Source: Nostoc sp. TCL240-02
GTDB taxonomy: Bacteria > Cyanobacteriota > Cyanobacteriia > Cyanobacteriales > Nostocaceae
Direction of reading: 5' to 3'
Assembly (NCBI RefSeq): GCF_013343235.1
Contig: NZ_CP040094.1
Span: 3,906,501-3,970,500 of the forward strand
Length of the DNA stretch: 64,000 nt
The position numbers and the translations under genes were made by a program. Shown in pieces: positions 1 to 9,027 of the stretch. Each line of letters starts with the position of its first letter. Positions within the stretch are counted from its first letter, which is position 1. A model generated the notes under the pieces. The model did not search any database. It was not told where the DNA came from and worked only from the letters and a program-made list of their open reading frames with translations.

Positions 1-422
1 TCATCGGCGGTATTTTTTTCTAAGTTCTTGGCGCGAATGCTAGCTACCTTCAGCCAATATTTAAAAAATTTCAGTGCGATTGCGGCTAGTATGAAAGTGC
101 CAATGCTCTGAGCTATGCCAATTCCTAAAGTTATCCAAAATCCTGATGGAATACGCTCAAGCATTGCCAGGGTGTATTGTTGAAGGTTTTCGCCACGATA
201 AATTAGATAACCATTAGCACCCACAATCAAAATACATGACACCAAGCAAGCAAGTAACAATAACCCTGTGATGTTCCGACGCAAGGTTTTGATACTCCTA
301 TCTTCGCTCTTTAATATAGAGGTCTTTGTAAATAGCTTGAATAACTTGCTTACAAGCCAGTTCAGTAATAAAAAAACAAAGATTACAAGGCTGACTTCAG
401 CTAAAATGATTAATATATTCAT
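1..422 (-). CDS. probable mechanosensitive (MscS-type) channel, N-terminal part only
   Basis: The reading frame opens with ATG at 422 and runs off the left edge without a stop, giving 140 residues. I see three hydrophobic segments: about residues 2-23, 45-68 and 88-112. They are separated by basic stretches (KLFKLFTK, RSIKTLRRN, KYWLKVASIRAKN). This three-helix start before a conserved core matches the cyanobacterial MscS-like channels I remember, which release solutes on hypo-osmotic shock. The pore helix and beta domain that would prove this lie outside the window. It could instead be another small-helix membrane protein. Confidence 0.45.
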   Translation of the reverse strand, partial: MNILIILAEVSLVIFVFLLLNWLVSKLFKLFTKTSILKSEDRSIKTLRRNITGLLLLACLVSCILIVGANGYLIYRGENLQQYTLAMLERIPSGFWITLGIGIAQSIGTFILAAIALKFFKYWLKVASIRAKNLEKNTAD

Positions 423-1037
423 GTGCGATCGTAAAACTTAAATAATTTAAGCGTTTTATTATTAAAACCTATTGAGAGATACCTTGATATCTCTATAAGA
501 TAGATGATAATTATTTCATATAATCATCTGTTGTCAAGCTATTAATATTTAAATCACCTTATATCTAAGTGATGATTTCCAAAAAGCCTTTAAGGAAGAT
601 ATTTGTGTAATTTCGGACTCAAGGGTTACATAAATCACCTTCAAAATGAACATAATTAAGTGTATGTTCATTGATAAGCGAGCCAATTCCAGGACTTATA
701 CCAATTTTAAAAAAGAATCCAAAAAGAAAGATTTTCGGGTAGGGGCAATTCAATTGCCCCTATCGCGTATAGTTTTGCGTAAGTTCTAAATTCATATTAG
801 TTATCAGTGAACACTGGTATAAGCTGCTTAAGCGTAGCCTTTGGCAAGCTGTTAAGTAACCGCAATAAACTACATATACCAAAATACATGAAGCAGGAAC
901 TTAGGACTGGGGAATAATATTTTTTACCAGTAATCTCAAGTCAAATGGGTGGAAATAAAGCAAGCTATATTAAAAAATATAAATTGACTACCCCTTCAGA
1001 CATAGTAGTTATACAGCAGAGGAAATGGAAACTACTG
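423..1037. other. intergenic region with a palindromic repeat
   Basis: AT-rich spacer between the start of the channel gene and the end of the EAL/GGDEF gene. I see no convincing gene. It holds one perfect palindrome (740-762) and the promoter region of the channel gene, where no clear -10/-35 pair could be picked out. Confidence 0.6.
740..762. repeat. perfect 11-bp-arm palindrome
   Basis: The arms taggggcaatt and aattgccccta are separated by a single c. There is no T-run right after it on either strand, so it looks more like a dispersed palindromic repeat of Nostoc genomes than a classical terminator. Confidence 0.6.
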
Positions 1038-3266
1038 CTAAATGAAAGATTTAGGCTCAACATCCCCACAGTTTATCTGCACCACACAATTTCTTCCTTG
1101 TGCTTTTGCCTGGTAGAGTCCCTGGTCAGCAGCAGCAATTAAGGTTGCAGGAGATAATTGGCTATGAGGAGTGATGGTTGCCACACCAAGACTTAGAGTG
1201 ATGAATTTGCTGACCTGAGAATGGGGATGAGGCATTTTTAATGCACTAATATTGGTCTGAATATCTCTTGCAACTGCAATGGCCCCTTCAATATCAGTAT
1301 TCGGTAAAATAACTGCAAACTCTTCTCCACCATAACGAGCAACTAAATCAGCAGGACATTTAACTGTTTGAGAGATGACCTTGGCAACCTGTCTAAGGGC
1401 ATCATCTCCTGCCAGATGTCCATGTGTATCGTTGTAAAGCTTAAAGTAATCGACATCGCACAAAATCAAAGATAGTGAACCTTGCTCTCGTGCCAACCGT
1501 TGCCACTGTGTGTTGAATGTGTCATCAAAGCAGCGTCTATTTCCTACTTGGGTCAGACCATCCGAACAGGCAAGGCGCTGTAATTCCTGGTTTGCTTGTT
1601 GTAATTGGTGGTAAAGTTCTGATTGCTGAATAGCGATCGCAGCTTGTCCCGCTAACTGGTTAAACAAGTTAATCTCCGATTGCTGCCATTGTCGAGCATT
1701 ACGACATTGGTGAGCAATTAATAGTCCCCACAAACGCTCTTTCTGCAATATAGGCACGACAAGGTTTGCCCGGATTTGTAAACTCCGCAGGAGGTCAACA
1801 TGACACGGAGATAATCCGGCAGTTTCAATGTTTTCGATCGCTCTGGTGTTACCTTGTTGAAAATAAACTGCACGGGTAGATTGAAAGCACGTATCCATAA
1901 CGTGAAATCCCAGAATGGACATACACTCTTCTGCTAAGGATTCTACAGCTACTAACCCACTCCAGTCTGACTCAAACTGGTAAATTATTACTCGGTCTAC
2001 CTCAAACAGTTGCCGCACTTCGGCTGCTGTGGTTTGCAAAATCTCGTCTAACTCTAACGATTGTCGAATGCGCTGCGTCACAGCCGCGACAATTCGCTCG
2101 GACTCATTTTGGTGTTGGACATGCGGCTTAACCTGCTTAGAATCTGTCGATGCTACATTTAACGTGATCGGATCAAAGTGAGGGGTTGTAGTGATAGGCA
2201 CTGCACTAGGTTTAGCAATCAAATAGCCTTGAGCAAGATTTGCACCTCGTTCTCGCAGCCAGTTCAGTTCCTCAATACACTCAATTCCTTCAGCAACGGT
2301 CTGGATGTTCAACTTTTGAGTAATTTCTAAAAGCTTCTCGGTAATCGAAGCTTTGTAAAGGTCTTGATGTACATCTCGAATTAACTCCATATCCAGCTTG
2401 ATAAAGTCTGGACGTAACTGATGCAGCAAGTTTAGGCTGGAATAGCCAGAACCGAGATCATCAAGAGCGACTAAAAATCCAGCATCCCGGTAGTATTTAA
2501 GCACTGCCTTGAGATGGGTTAAATCTTGAGGATTGTCTGATTCTACAACTTCAAAGACAACGCGATCGTGGGAAATTTCAGCAGTATCAATTGCCTCAAC
2601 TGAACTACTTAGGCAAAAAGCTGGATCGTAAAGTGACGTTGGCGCAAAATTGATGAAGATATGCCCACTCACTTGATACCGACCGAATTCAGTGATTGCG
2701 CTGAGGCGAGCAACTTGGTCGAGTTGTGGTATTAGTCCGGCTTCGGTTGCTAACTCTACAATTGGTGTCGGTAGCATTAAATTCCCTTCTTCATCCAGTC
2801 CCCGTAAGAGCGATTCATATCCAAAAATCTGCGATGTATCGTTAATTGAGACAATTGGTTGAAAGTAACTGGTGAATCGTTCCGTTGCAAGCATTTCAAC
2901 CAGCCAGTCGGATTGGTTCAACTTAATGAAACGTTGTAATGAGGCTATGTCACTAAAATCATGGAGTTGAGGTTGGATATTACCTTGAATGAAAAGGACT
3001 TGCGTCTCTTTTAATTCTCTAGGTGCAAGTAGTTTGGCCAGGTTACGGGCAATTTCTATGGACTGTCCGGGTTTACACTTCAAACTCAAACCTGGTCGCT
3101 CGTACATCAGTTCATACTCAAGTCTAAGCTGCTGTAGGTAGGAGGTGACTTTTTTTAGAGTATGTGGAACGGGGAACCAAAGAAAGAGCCTGCCTGCCTC
3201 CTTAGTCTGGCAGCGTCCAACATTGCGACAAGCACAGGTTTTGGAGATAGAACATATCTGGCTCAT
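1038..3266 (-). CDS. cyclic-di-GMP signalling protein, EAL-GAF-GGDEF
   Basis: A 742-residue cytoplasmic protein. Residues about 126-355 form an EAL phosphodiesterase domain with E151 (in ESLLR), N206, E239, D269-D270, K290 and E326 all present, so c-di-GMP hydrolysis looks possible. A GAF sensor domain follows at about 390-560. A GGDEF cyclase domain at about 575-740 carries an intact RYGGEEF active site. The product-inhibition RxxD motif just before GGEEF is CPAD, so the regulatory Arg is missing. The order EAL first, GGDEF last is unusual. The N-terminus carries a cysteine cluster (C5, C11, C13, C19) and an unrecognised segment to about residue 115. No neighbour shares its transcript. Whether it nets synthesis or breakdown cannot be read from sequence. 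Confidence 0.9.
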   Translation of the reverse strand: MSQICSISKTCACRNVGRCQTKEAGRLFLWFPVPHTLKKVTSYLQQLRLEYELMYERPGLSLKCKPGQSIEIARNLAKLLAPRELKETQVLFIQGNIQPQLHDFSDIASLQRFIKLNQSDWLVEMLATERFTSYFQPIVSINDTSQIFGYESLLRGLDEEGNLMLPTPIVELATEAGLIPQLDQVARLSAITEFGRYQVSGHIFINFAPTSLYDPAFCLSSSVEAIDTAEISHDRVVFEVVESDNPQDLTHLKAVLKYYRDAGFLVALDDLGSGYSSLNLLHQLRPDFIKLDMELIRDVHQDLYKASITEKLLEITQKLNIQTVAEGIECIEELNWLRERGANLAQGYLIAKPSAVPITTTPHFDPITLNVASTDSKQVKPHVQHQNESERIVAAVTQRIRQSLELDEILQTTAAEVRQLFEVDRVIIYQFESDWSGLVAVESLAEECMSILGFHVMDTCFQSTRAVYFQQGNTRAIENIETAGLSPCHVDLLRSLQIRANLVVPILQKERLWGLLIAHQCRNARQWQQSEINLFNQLAGQAAIAIQQSELYHQLQQANQELQRLACSDGLTQVGNRRCFDDTFNTQWQRLAREQGSLSLILCDVDYFKLYNDTHGHLAGDDALRQVAKVISQTVKCPADLVARYGGEEFAVILPNTDIEGAIAVARDIQTNISALKMPHPHSQVSKFITLSLGVATITPHSQLSPATLIAAADQGLYQAKAQGRNCVVQINCGDVEPKSFI

Positions 3267-3824
3267 ATCTAACTACTTTGTTCAATCAAATTTATTTTAT
3301 TATTCCCACTATTTTTACAATAAAAGATAAACTATGCTTCAAATATATGAAGATTTGATGAGTTCGGTAATTTGAAGAATTTGGTGTATCAAATAACAGA
3401 GCAGCATAGCTATAGCTTTGTACCAAATGTTTAAGTAATAGTCGATCAATTTTGTAGAATGAAGCAAATTAATAAGAGTTAGATAAAGAATTTAAGCCAT
3501 GAAATCAAAAGAAAAATCAGCTAGGTAAGGAAAATTTTTTTGCTAGACTAAGTAAGTTGGCACAATAAAATTAAACTATGTAAAGAAAAATTAACTAAGC
3601 TAAAACCCTTATGCCTATTGACTATTTACTATTGTCTATTGCCTTATCCCAACTACAATTATTTACACCCACTCACTTAATTTAGCTCGACTTTATCCAT
3701 ATCGTTAAGCGATACGCCTGGTGTTAGTTTTTACATCATTCAAATAGGCTGACAGATAAGATAGTTAAGTAATTAATTTCAAAAATTAAGAGTAGAGAAG
3801 TTGCAATGGAACATCTCTACTCGC

Positions 3825-3850
3825 CAAGATAGCGGAGAATTGCGATCGCT
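3825..3850. repeat. 26-nt copy of a glycosyltransferase coding segment
   Basis: These bases are identical to 4090-4115, which encode part of the C-terminal region of the adjacent glycosyltransferase. The copy sits directly beside the hairpin at 3791-3821 and ends in the HIP1 octamer. Confidence 0.7.
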
Positions 3851-3870
3851 TGACACTTGATATTATTTTT

Positions 3871-3915
3871 AACCACAGATGCACATAGATAATTCATTAG
3901 CATCAATCTGTGGTT
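3871..3915 (-). terminator. hairpin at the 3' end of the polysaccharide island
   Basis: Perfect 10-bp arms aaccacagat/atctgtggtt lie about 40 bases beyond the stop codon of the last gene of the island. There is no strong T-run after it, and the arm sequence resembles a common Nostoc repeat. A terminator role is therefore only plausible. Confidence 0.35.
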
Positions 3916-3955
3916 TCATTTTCCTAAAATTGACTTTTGCAAAAAGTTTACTGTT

Positions 3956-5086
3956 TCATTCAGCAGATGAAACACTGGGTATTACAGAACGAATTGCACT
4001 AATAAAGTTTTGAGCATAATTCTGCGTTGAAAAATCTAAAGCGCGTTGCCTGGCAGCTATGCCTGCACTGCGGGCAAATTCTTGTTCGTCAAGATAGCGG
4101 AGAATTGCGATCGCTAATTTATCTGCATCGCCGTAAGGTGTTAATAGTCCATTCATCCCATCGGTAATAATCTCTGTCGGGCCGCCTGCATCGCCAGCAA
4201 TTACAGGTTTACCCAGCGCCATAGCCTCAATAATCACAATTCCAAAGGGTTCTTTATCCGAAGCATGAACGAATACATCCATCGCCTGCACCCACTCCGG
4301 GATATTACGCTGTAGTCCAGCCATAATTACTTGCTCTTTCAAGCCCAAGGTAGCAATTTCGGCTTTTAAAAAGTCTTCATAGTCGGGTTCTAAATCGTGC
4401 TTACCGCCAACTACCACACAATGAGCATCAGGATACTTCTGTAAAATTTTGGGCATCGCTTGCACCAATATGTGCATTCCCTTCCATCGTTGCAATCGTC
4501 CTACAATTCCAATCAATGGGCCGTGTAAAGGTAAGCCCAGTTTTCGCCGTGCTTCTTCAGGAGTTGGCAAAGCATCAGGCTCAAATCGGTCAAGCGCCAC
4601 ACCAGGATAAACCAAGGGTGTTGGCCTGTGGGGCCAAATCTCTGCTTGTGCTTGCTTACCATCTTCAGAAAGGGTTATAATTGCTTGGGCTGGGATTAAA
4701 GTAGCAATTCGTACCAACCAAGTTTTATCGCTAGGTACTTCTAGTTGATACCATACAGCAGGCAAACCAGCCAGCATCGCCGCCAAGCCTCCAGATATAT
4801 GCGTAATCCACATCCAATTGACAATTATATCTGCACGTTCGCGGCGTGCGATCGCAGCTATCCGAAAAACAGCGCCAATAAAACGGTGGATTTGGCGTAA
4901 ACGTCCACTTTCCACAACTCGCGCATCAATACCAAGGGATTTGACTTGTTCAACCATTGGCCCGTGTTCTAAAAATATCACCAGCCACTCAACACCAGCA
5001 TTACGTCCTTGCTGCACCAAATCCCAAAGCATCATTTCACCGCCGCCTCGTTGTTCGGCTAGTGGCATCACAATAATTGTTTTCAT
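3956..5086 (-). CDS. glycosyltransferase, GT4 family
   Basis: A 376-residue GT-B fold enzyme that probably transfers a sugar from a nucleotide sugar to the growing polysaccharide repeat unit on the cytoplasmic membrane face. The N-terminus has the glycine-rich acceptor-side loop (QRGGGEMM). The C-terminal half has the family signature EPFGIVIIEAMALGKPVIA followed by a G-G-P-T-E-I segment that binds the donor. It is the most distal gene of the island, 188 bases after the polymerase-like gene. A 26-base piece of its coding region (4090-4115) is repeated downstream. Donor and acceptor sugars cannot be told from sequence. Confidence 0.85.
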   Translation of the reverse strand: MKTIIVMPLAEQRGGGEMMLWDLVQQGRNAGVEWLVIFLEHGPMVEQVKSLGIDARVVESGRLRQIHRFIGAVFRIAAIARRERADIIVNWMWITHISGGLAAMLAGLPAVWYQLEVPSDKTWLVRIATLIPAQAIITLSEDGKQAQAEIWPHRPTPLVYPGVALDRFEPDALPTPEEARRKLGLPLHGPLIGIVGRLQRWKGMHILVQAMPKILQKYPDAHCVVVGGKHDLEPDYEDFLKAEIATLGLKEQVIMAGLQRNIPEWVQAMDVFVHASDKEPFGIVIIEAMALGKPVIAGDAGGPTEIITDGMNGLLTPYGDADKLAIAILRYLDEQEFARSAGIAARQRALDFSTQNYAQNFISAIRSVIPSVSSAE

Positions 5087-5125
5087 AATTTATATCAGTC
5101 CTAATTTAAGTTGTAAGATTTTTTT

Positions 5126-5183
5126 GAACGAACCGCATTCGCGCAGCGTCTCGTTAGAGAAGAACGCAAAGGACACAAAGGAA
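5126..5183. repeat. small dispersed repeat, copy A
   Basis: Of this element, 57 bases (5127-5183) are the exact reverse complement of 62728-62784. Degenerate relatives occur near 8886, 21939 and 47881. It lies between two genes and carries the cgcagcgtctcgttagag core typical of Nostoc small dispersed repeats. Confidence 0.75.
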
Positions 5184-5274
5184 TAAGAGTTTTAAATAGT
5201 TATAGTGCTTCACGACTTGATGAGGTACATTCTCAAAGCTAATTAAGTCAAGTTCTTTCAGTTCAATTCCTAAT

Positions 5275-6705
5275 TTATAAACTCTTGGGATTGCTATAGT
5301 ATTTATGTCCTGCCATAGCCATAGCTAAAAATCCCCAAAGAATCATCCCTGCCACACTTAACATTCCACTACCAATAATTAGCTGTGTAGCAGAACTGAT
5401 ACCAATTGCGCGGGCAGCACTGATAAAACTATCAAAACGTCCCTCACCATAACTGCTAACACTAATAATTAACAAAAGTAATCCACCCATATAAAAGATA
5501 GCTCCAAACCAACCAAGGGTGAAAAACATATCTAAAATGCCACTATCAATCACCACAACTTCAATTTGACCAGTTTTTTCGTTGACTTTCCAGATATTTC
5601 CTAAGCCATTACCTAAACCGTTAGAAAGCGCTAGACCAAGATTTTTGTCATAACTTCCCGATCTATCTTTAAAACTTGTATCATCTTGAAGATTAGAAAA
5701 AGTTTCCAAACGGGCTGATACAACCCCAGCAATAGGCTCAATGGTTGTCAATGGCACAACACAAATTGCCATCACCGCAATTATAACAATCAAGCGCATT
5801 TGAATTCGTGCCTTGACTGAACCCACAATCATAATTATTCCAAATAACCAGCCTCCCCAATTAGTCCGCGCTTGTGTTAGTAAGAACGACAAGTAACCAA
5901 CAGCTGAAGCAGGAAAAATTAAATTTCCCGAACTGGTAAATAACAACAGTAAACCAGCTTGCATGACGGAACCAAAAGGGCCGACTGAGTGCAATGTACT
6001 CCAGACACGCATCCCGAAAGGTACGGGGTTTCCAGAACTCATGAATAGTTTTGATTGGATGAGCCAATACCTATCCCACTCAGGAGCTACTACGAATTGA
6101 TATATGCCATAAGTTCCTAAAATTAACACAGACCAAAGAAATGTTCGCTGAATATTCTGACGATAACTAGGATAATCTCGCCAGTTTATAAATAAGTGAA
6201 AAGCGAAGATAATCGGACTGAGCCAATCCAGCAGTCCGCGTGCTACAGGGATTGGTGGGTTATAAATAAGACCGATGAGAAAGCCATAAAAGACTCCGAT
6301 AAAAGCCATAACAAACGGCAAACCCCCTTGACGTGAGGCACGGGGAAAATGTCGCAAGAATGTTGCTATAGTTACAAATACCACCAAGTATGGTGCTATG
6401 AGCATCTGACGAGTAGCGTCCCAACCTACCCGATAGTCAACTAAGCGAGTAGCTAAGGGCGTGAGAAACCATATCCACCAGGTAAAGCTGATGTAGAGAA
6501 TGGGATGCCGCAAGTATAAGAATACGGCTACTGCTAAAGCTGTCACCGGATAAATTAGGCGCAATGCAGCAGTAACACCAGCAAAATAGCAAACTACAAT
6601 TAGTAGTATAAAGCCTGCGATCGCCATCCACCCCTGTTGCGATCGCTCTTCGGGAGAATAATTTTCTTCTAAAAAACTATTGAAAAGTATCTGTCTAGAA
6701 TTCAT
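5275..6705 (-). CDS. Wzy/O-antigen ligase-like polysaccharide polymerase
   Basis: A 476-residue polytopic membrane protein with about eleven hydrophobic segments, starting with one at about residues 27-45. A large hydrophilic loop near residues 340-400 (around FKDRSGSY and GLGNGLGNIWKV) is the typical position of the periplasmic loop in Wzy polymerases and WaaL ligases. Family sequence identity is low by nature, so the call rests on topology, length and position among glycosyltransferases of an exopolysaccharide island. It would join lipid-linked repeat units on the outer face of the membrane. It lies 69 bases after the upstream glycosyltransferase gene and is probably co-transcribed with it. 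Confidence 0.65.
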   Translation of the reverse strand: MNSRQILFNSFLEENYSPEERSQQGWMAIAGFILLIVVCYFAGVTAALRLIYPVTALAVAVFLYLRHPILYISFTWWIWFLTPLATRLVDYRVGWDATRQMLIAPYLVVFVTIATFLRHFPRASRQGGLPFVMAFIGVFYGFLIGLIYNPPIPVARGLLDWLSPIIFAFHLFINWRDYPSYRQNIQRTFLWSVLILGTYGIYQFVVAPEWDRYWLIQSKLFMSSGNPVPFGMRVWSTLHSVGPFGSVMQAGLLLLFTSSGNLIFPASAVGYLSFLLTQARTNWGGWLFGIIMIVGSVKARIQMRLIVIIAVMAICVVPLTTIEPIAGVVSARLETFSNLQDDTSFKDRSGSYDKNLGLALSNGLGNGLGNIWKVNEKTGQIEVVVIDSGILDMFFTLGWFGAIFYMGGLLLLIISVSSYGEGRFDSFISAARAIGISSATQLIIGSGMLSVAGMILWGFLAMAMAGHKYYSNPKSL

Positions 6706-6762
6706 TCAATTTTAGATTTTAGATTTACACATAAAAAATCCCAAATGAAATAATCGATCTGC

Positions 6763-6790
6763 AATGACAAATGACTAATGACCAATGACA
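6763..6790. repeat. heptameric tandem repeat (AATGACN x4)
   Basis: Four consecutive heptamers of the form aatgac plus one variable base. It belongs to the short tandemly repeated repetitive (STRR) class of heterocystous cyanobacteria. It supplies the last codons and the stop of the neighbouring glycosyltransferase gene. A related heptamer array lies at 39641-39662. Confidence 0.75.
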
Positions 6791-7701
6791 AATTGTTTAT
6801 ATCCTTGCCAGCGTCCCCGCCAAGATGCCAGTAATTTTTTCCCCGCCAACTGCCCTTGGCTAGGTAAAAATCTCAGCCATTGTACGAAACCCAAACTATC
6901 ACACGTACCCACAAATACTGCCCAGAATAAAAATACAATCCGGTGGATAAATGGCAAATGTTCTAGTAAAACTAAGGTTTCATTATGGACTAAATTAATA
7001 AAGGCAATCTCATTAAAATTATTTCGCTGATCTTCATCAAAACGTTGTGCAGGATAGTGGTCTACAGCAACATTAGGATCGTAAATTATCTTCCAACCAG
7101 CCCGCTTTAATGTTAGGGTAAATGCCATTTCAAAATGTACCTGCGCTCCAGTACCACGCATCCGCTCGTCAAAGCGTAGTTGTCCGATGGCCTCTTTACG
7201 AAAACTCATGTTTACGCCTTTGAGAATATCGACTTCGCGGGGTTCTCCCACTCCCAGATGATGGTTGCCAATCACTCGCCCAAACCACTGCAACTGTCCC
7301 ACTACTGGTCGCGATTCGTCTTCTAATTTGCTGCCGTGGTATACCCAATCACGCCCTCCTAAACCGCCAAGGCGACTATCTGAGGTAAAGTAAGCGGCAA
7401 TACGCTCTAACCAATCTGGGTGGGGTGCAGCATCATCATCAGTAATGGAGACAATATCGCCCTCTACTGCTGCTAGTCCGGCATTGAGGGCTGCTACTAC
7501 CCCCGGTTGTGTCACTTTCACGGTATGCAGTGGCAGATTGGGCGCGTTTAATTGCGCCAGGAATTGCCAAGTATCTGCATCCGTATCGCGGACAACCACT
7601 ATCACCTGATCGACGGGTTTAATTTGCTCCTGTAGCGCCAAAAGGCAGCGTGATAGGTCTTGTGGACGGCGATAAGTTGGTATCAGAACGGTGTTCCGCA
7701 T
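6775..7701 (-). CDS. glycosyltransferase, GT2 family
   Basis: A 308-residue GT-A fold enzyme. The N-terminus VLIPTYRRPQDL is the usual GT2 start. A TDDDAAPHPDW segment near residue 90 supplies the metal- and donor-binding aspartates, and the later GLGGRDW and FDERMRGTGAQVHFE segments match acceptor and base regions. Hydrophobic stretches near the C-terminus suggest membrane association. The start overlaps the preceding GT4 gene by 83 bases in another frame; the strong family match from the first residues argues for this start. The final residues V-I-G-H and the stop codon are provided by the heptamer repeat at 6763-6790, so the original end was probably different. Confidence 0.85.
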   Translation of the reverse strand: MRNTVLIPTYRRPQDLSRCLLALQEQIKPVDQVIVVVRDTDADTWQFLAQLNAPNLPLHTVKVTQPGVVAALNAGLAAVEGDIVSITDDDAAPHPDWLERIAAYFTSDSRLGGLGGRDWVYHGSKLEDESRPVVGQLQWFGRVIGNHHLGVGEPREVDILKGVNMSFRKEAIGQLRFDERMRGTGAQVHFEMAFTLTLKRAGWKIIYDPNVAVDHYPAQRFDEDQRNNFNEIAFINLVHNETLVLLEHLPFIHRIVFLFWAVFVGTCDSLGFVQWLRFLPSQGQLAGKKLLASWRGRWQGYKQFVIGH

Positions 7702-8821
7702 TCTTGCTTAACTCCTCGAATAAATCCACATAAGTTTGTGCCATAGTAGTCCAGCTATGTTTTTCTGCCACAGAACGAGCAGCTTTGCCCATTTGCTGTA
7801 TGAGCGTGGGACTACTCACCAAAGTCAGCAACGCCAAAGCCAAAGCATCAATATCATCTGAGTCAGGTAAGACGATGCCACATTCTGGTGTCACCAACTC
7901 TCCGCCCCCAGTGGCTTTGGCAGTAATTACTGGCAGTCCTGAAGAAAGTGCTTCTAACAATACGAGGCTGCAAGCTTCGTATCGGGAAGGAAACACAAAT
8001 AAATCTACTCCTTGCATAATTTGGGGGATATCACGGCGAAATCCCACAAAATGCACACGTTCACTTAACCCCAAAGAGGCTGCTAACTGAGGGAAAGGGC
8101 TATTTTGAGTGTGTCCCACTACCACCAAATGTAAATCGGGAACTTTCATCAAGGCGTGCAGTACTGTATCTAAGTTCTTTCTGGGTGTGCGGATGTCTCC
8201 AGCGAATAATGCTAGGGTGACATTTTCCGGTAAACCTAACTTTTGGCGGTCGCTTTCACCAGGGGCAAACTCTTCTAAGTCAACGCCATTGATAATTACG
8301 CGAATGCGAGAACGCGGTACACCAATATTGACTAATTCCTGCGCTACCTTTTCCGATACAGCCACAACAACCTGCGCCTTTTGGAAAGCCTGTTTCTCCC
8401 AACGGGCATTAAAAGCCGTAAACAGCCACTGGTATAAACCATATAAATCGCGGCGATTGCGGGAAATATGAACAGGCGATCGCAACCATGAACTATGCAC
8501 AAAATGTACAGCATTTACATCAGCCGCAGCCAGATTAATTGCACCATTGACTTTAACCAAATCAATCTCAGAGCGATGTTTCTGCAACCAATCTGTACTT
8601 TTTTGAGCAAATATGAAATTACGTAAAAATTCTGTTGGATAGTCTTTGACTAGAATTCTAACCCAATTAACTTGACTATTATTTTCTAGTTCTGGTGCGA
8701 TTTCACTAGCTAATAATGTAAGTTGATGACCACGACGAATTGCTTCATTCGCAACCTCATAGTTTACCCGTCCCTGTCCATCACCTTTTTTAATTTTATG
8801 AGTAACAATACAAAGTTTCAT
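7619..8821 (-). CDS. glycosyltransferase, GT4 family
   Basis: A 400-residue GT-B enzyme. The N-terminus is MKLCIVTHKIKKGDGQGRVN, with the glycine-rich loop in the usual place. The C-terminal half has GDIRTPRKNLDTVL (donor-binding start) and the signature RYEACSLVLLEALSSGLPVI. It presumably adds one sugar of the envelope polysaccharide repeat unit. The last 28 or so residues overlap the next gene and look like an unstructured tail (Ser/Thr/Pro rich) rather than a conserved end, so the original stop may have been lost. The gap to the upstream gene (206 bases) contains a dispersed repeat. Confidence 0.85.
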   Translation of the reverse strand: MKLCIVTHKIKKGDGQGRVNYEVANEAIRRGHQLTLLASEIAPELENNSQVNWVRILVKDYPTEFLRNFIFAQKSTDWLQKHRSEIDLVKVNGAINLAAADVNAVHFVHSSWLRSPVHISRNRRDLYGLYQWLFTAFNARWEKQAFQKAQVVVAVSEKVAQELVNIGVPRSRIRVIINGVDLEEFAPGESDRQKLGLPENVTLALFAGDIRTPRKNLDTVLHALMKVPDLHLVVVGHTQNSPFPQLAASLGLSERVHFVGFRRDIPQIMQGVDLFVFPSRYEACSLVLLEALSSGLPVITAKATGGGELVTPECGIVLPDSDDIDALALALLTLVSSPTLIQQMGKAARSVAEKHSWTTMAQTYVDLFEELSKNAEHRSDTNLSPSTRPITLPFGATGAN

Positions 8822-8885
8822 TCACTACCTTCTTTAGTAATCTAAACTCATCCAGAACCGCCGCCAAAGAACTTTAAATAATCTT

Positions 8886-8972
8886 ACTTCGCGCTCTTTG
8901 CGCCCTACCCTGCGGGTTCGCTGAAAGCGTTCTCGTAAGAGTAGCCGCTCCGCGTCTATGCAGTTCGTTAAT
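8886..8972. repeat. small dispersed repeat, degenerate copy
   Basis: It shares the 'gcgctctttgcg ... gttcgtta' frame with the elements at 21939-21990 and 62728-62784, but has a different middle containing ccctgcgggttcgctgaaag. It fills most of the gap between two glycosyltransferase genes. Confidence 0.55.
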
Positions 8973-9027
8973 AAAAGAAATATTTGTCAGGTAAAGGCAA
9001 TTCATGAATCGCCTCTACAAGAATCTA

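Larger units (their letters stand above)
3267..3955. other. intergenic region with hairpins and a copied coding fragment
   Basis: This spacer holds the promoter side of the EAL/GGDEF gene and the 3' side of the glycosyltransferase gene. No gene is supported. It contains a hairpin with arms agtagaga/tctctact (3791-3821), followed at once by 26 bases identical to part of the neighbouring glycosyltransferase gene (3825-3850). A second hairpin with 10-bp arms lies at 3871-3915. Confidence 0.6.

Noticed and set aside
945..1142. 65-codon plus-strand frame
   Set aside because: Its second half lies antisense to the end of the EAL/GGDEF gene and it resembles no protein.
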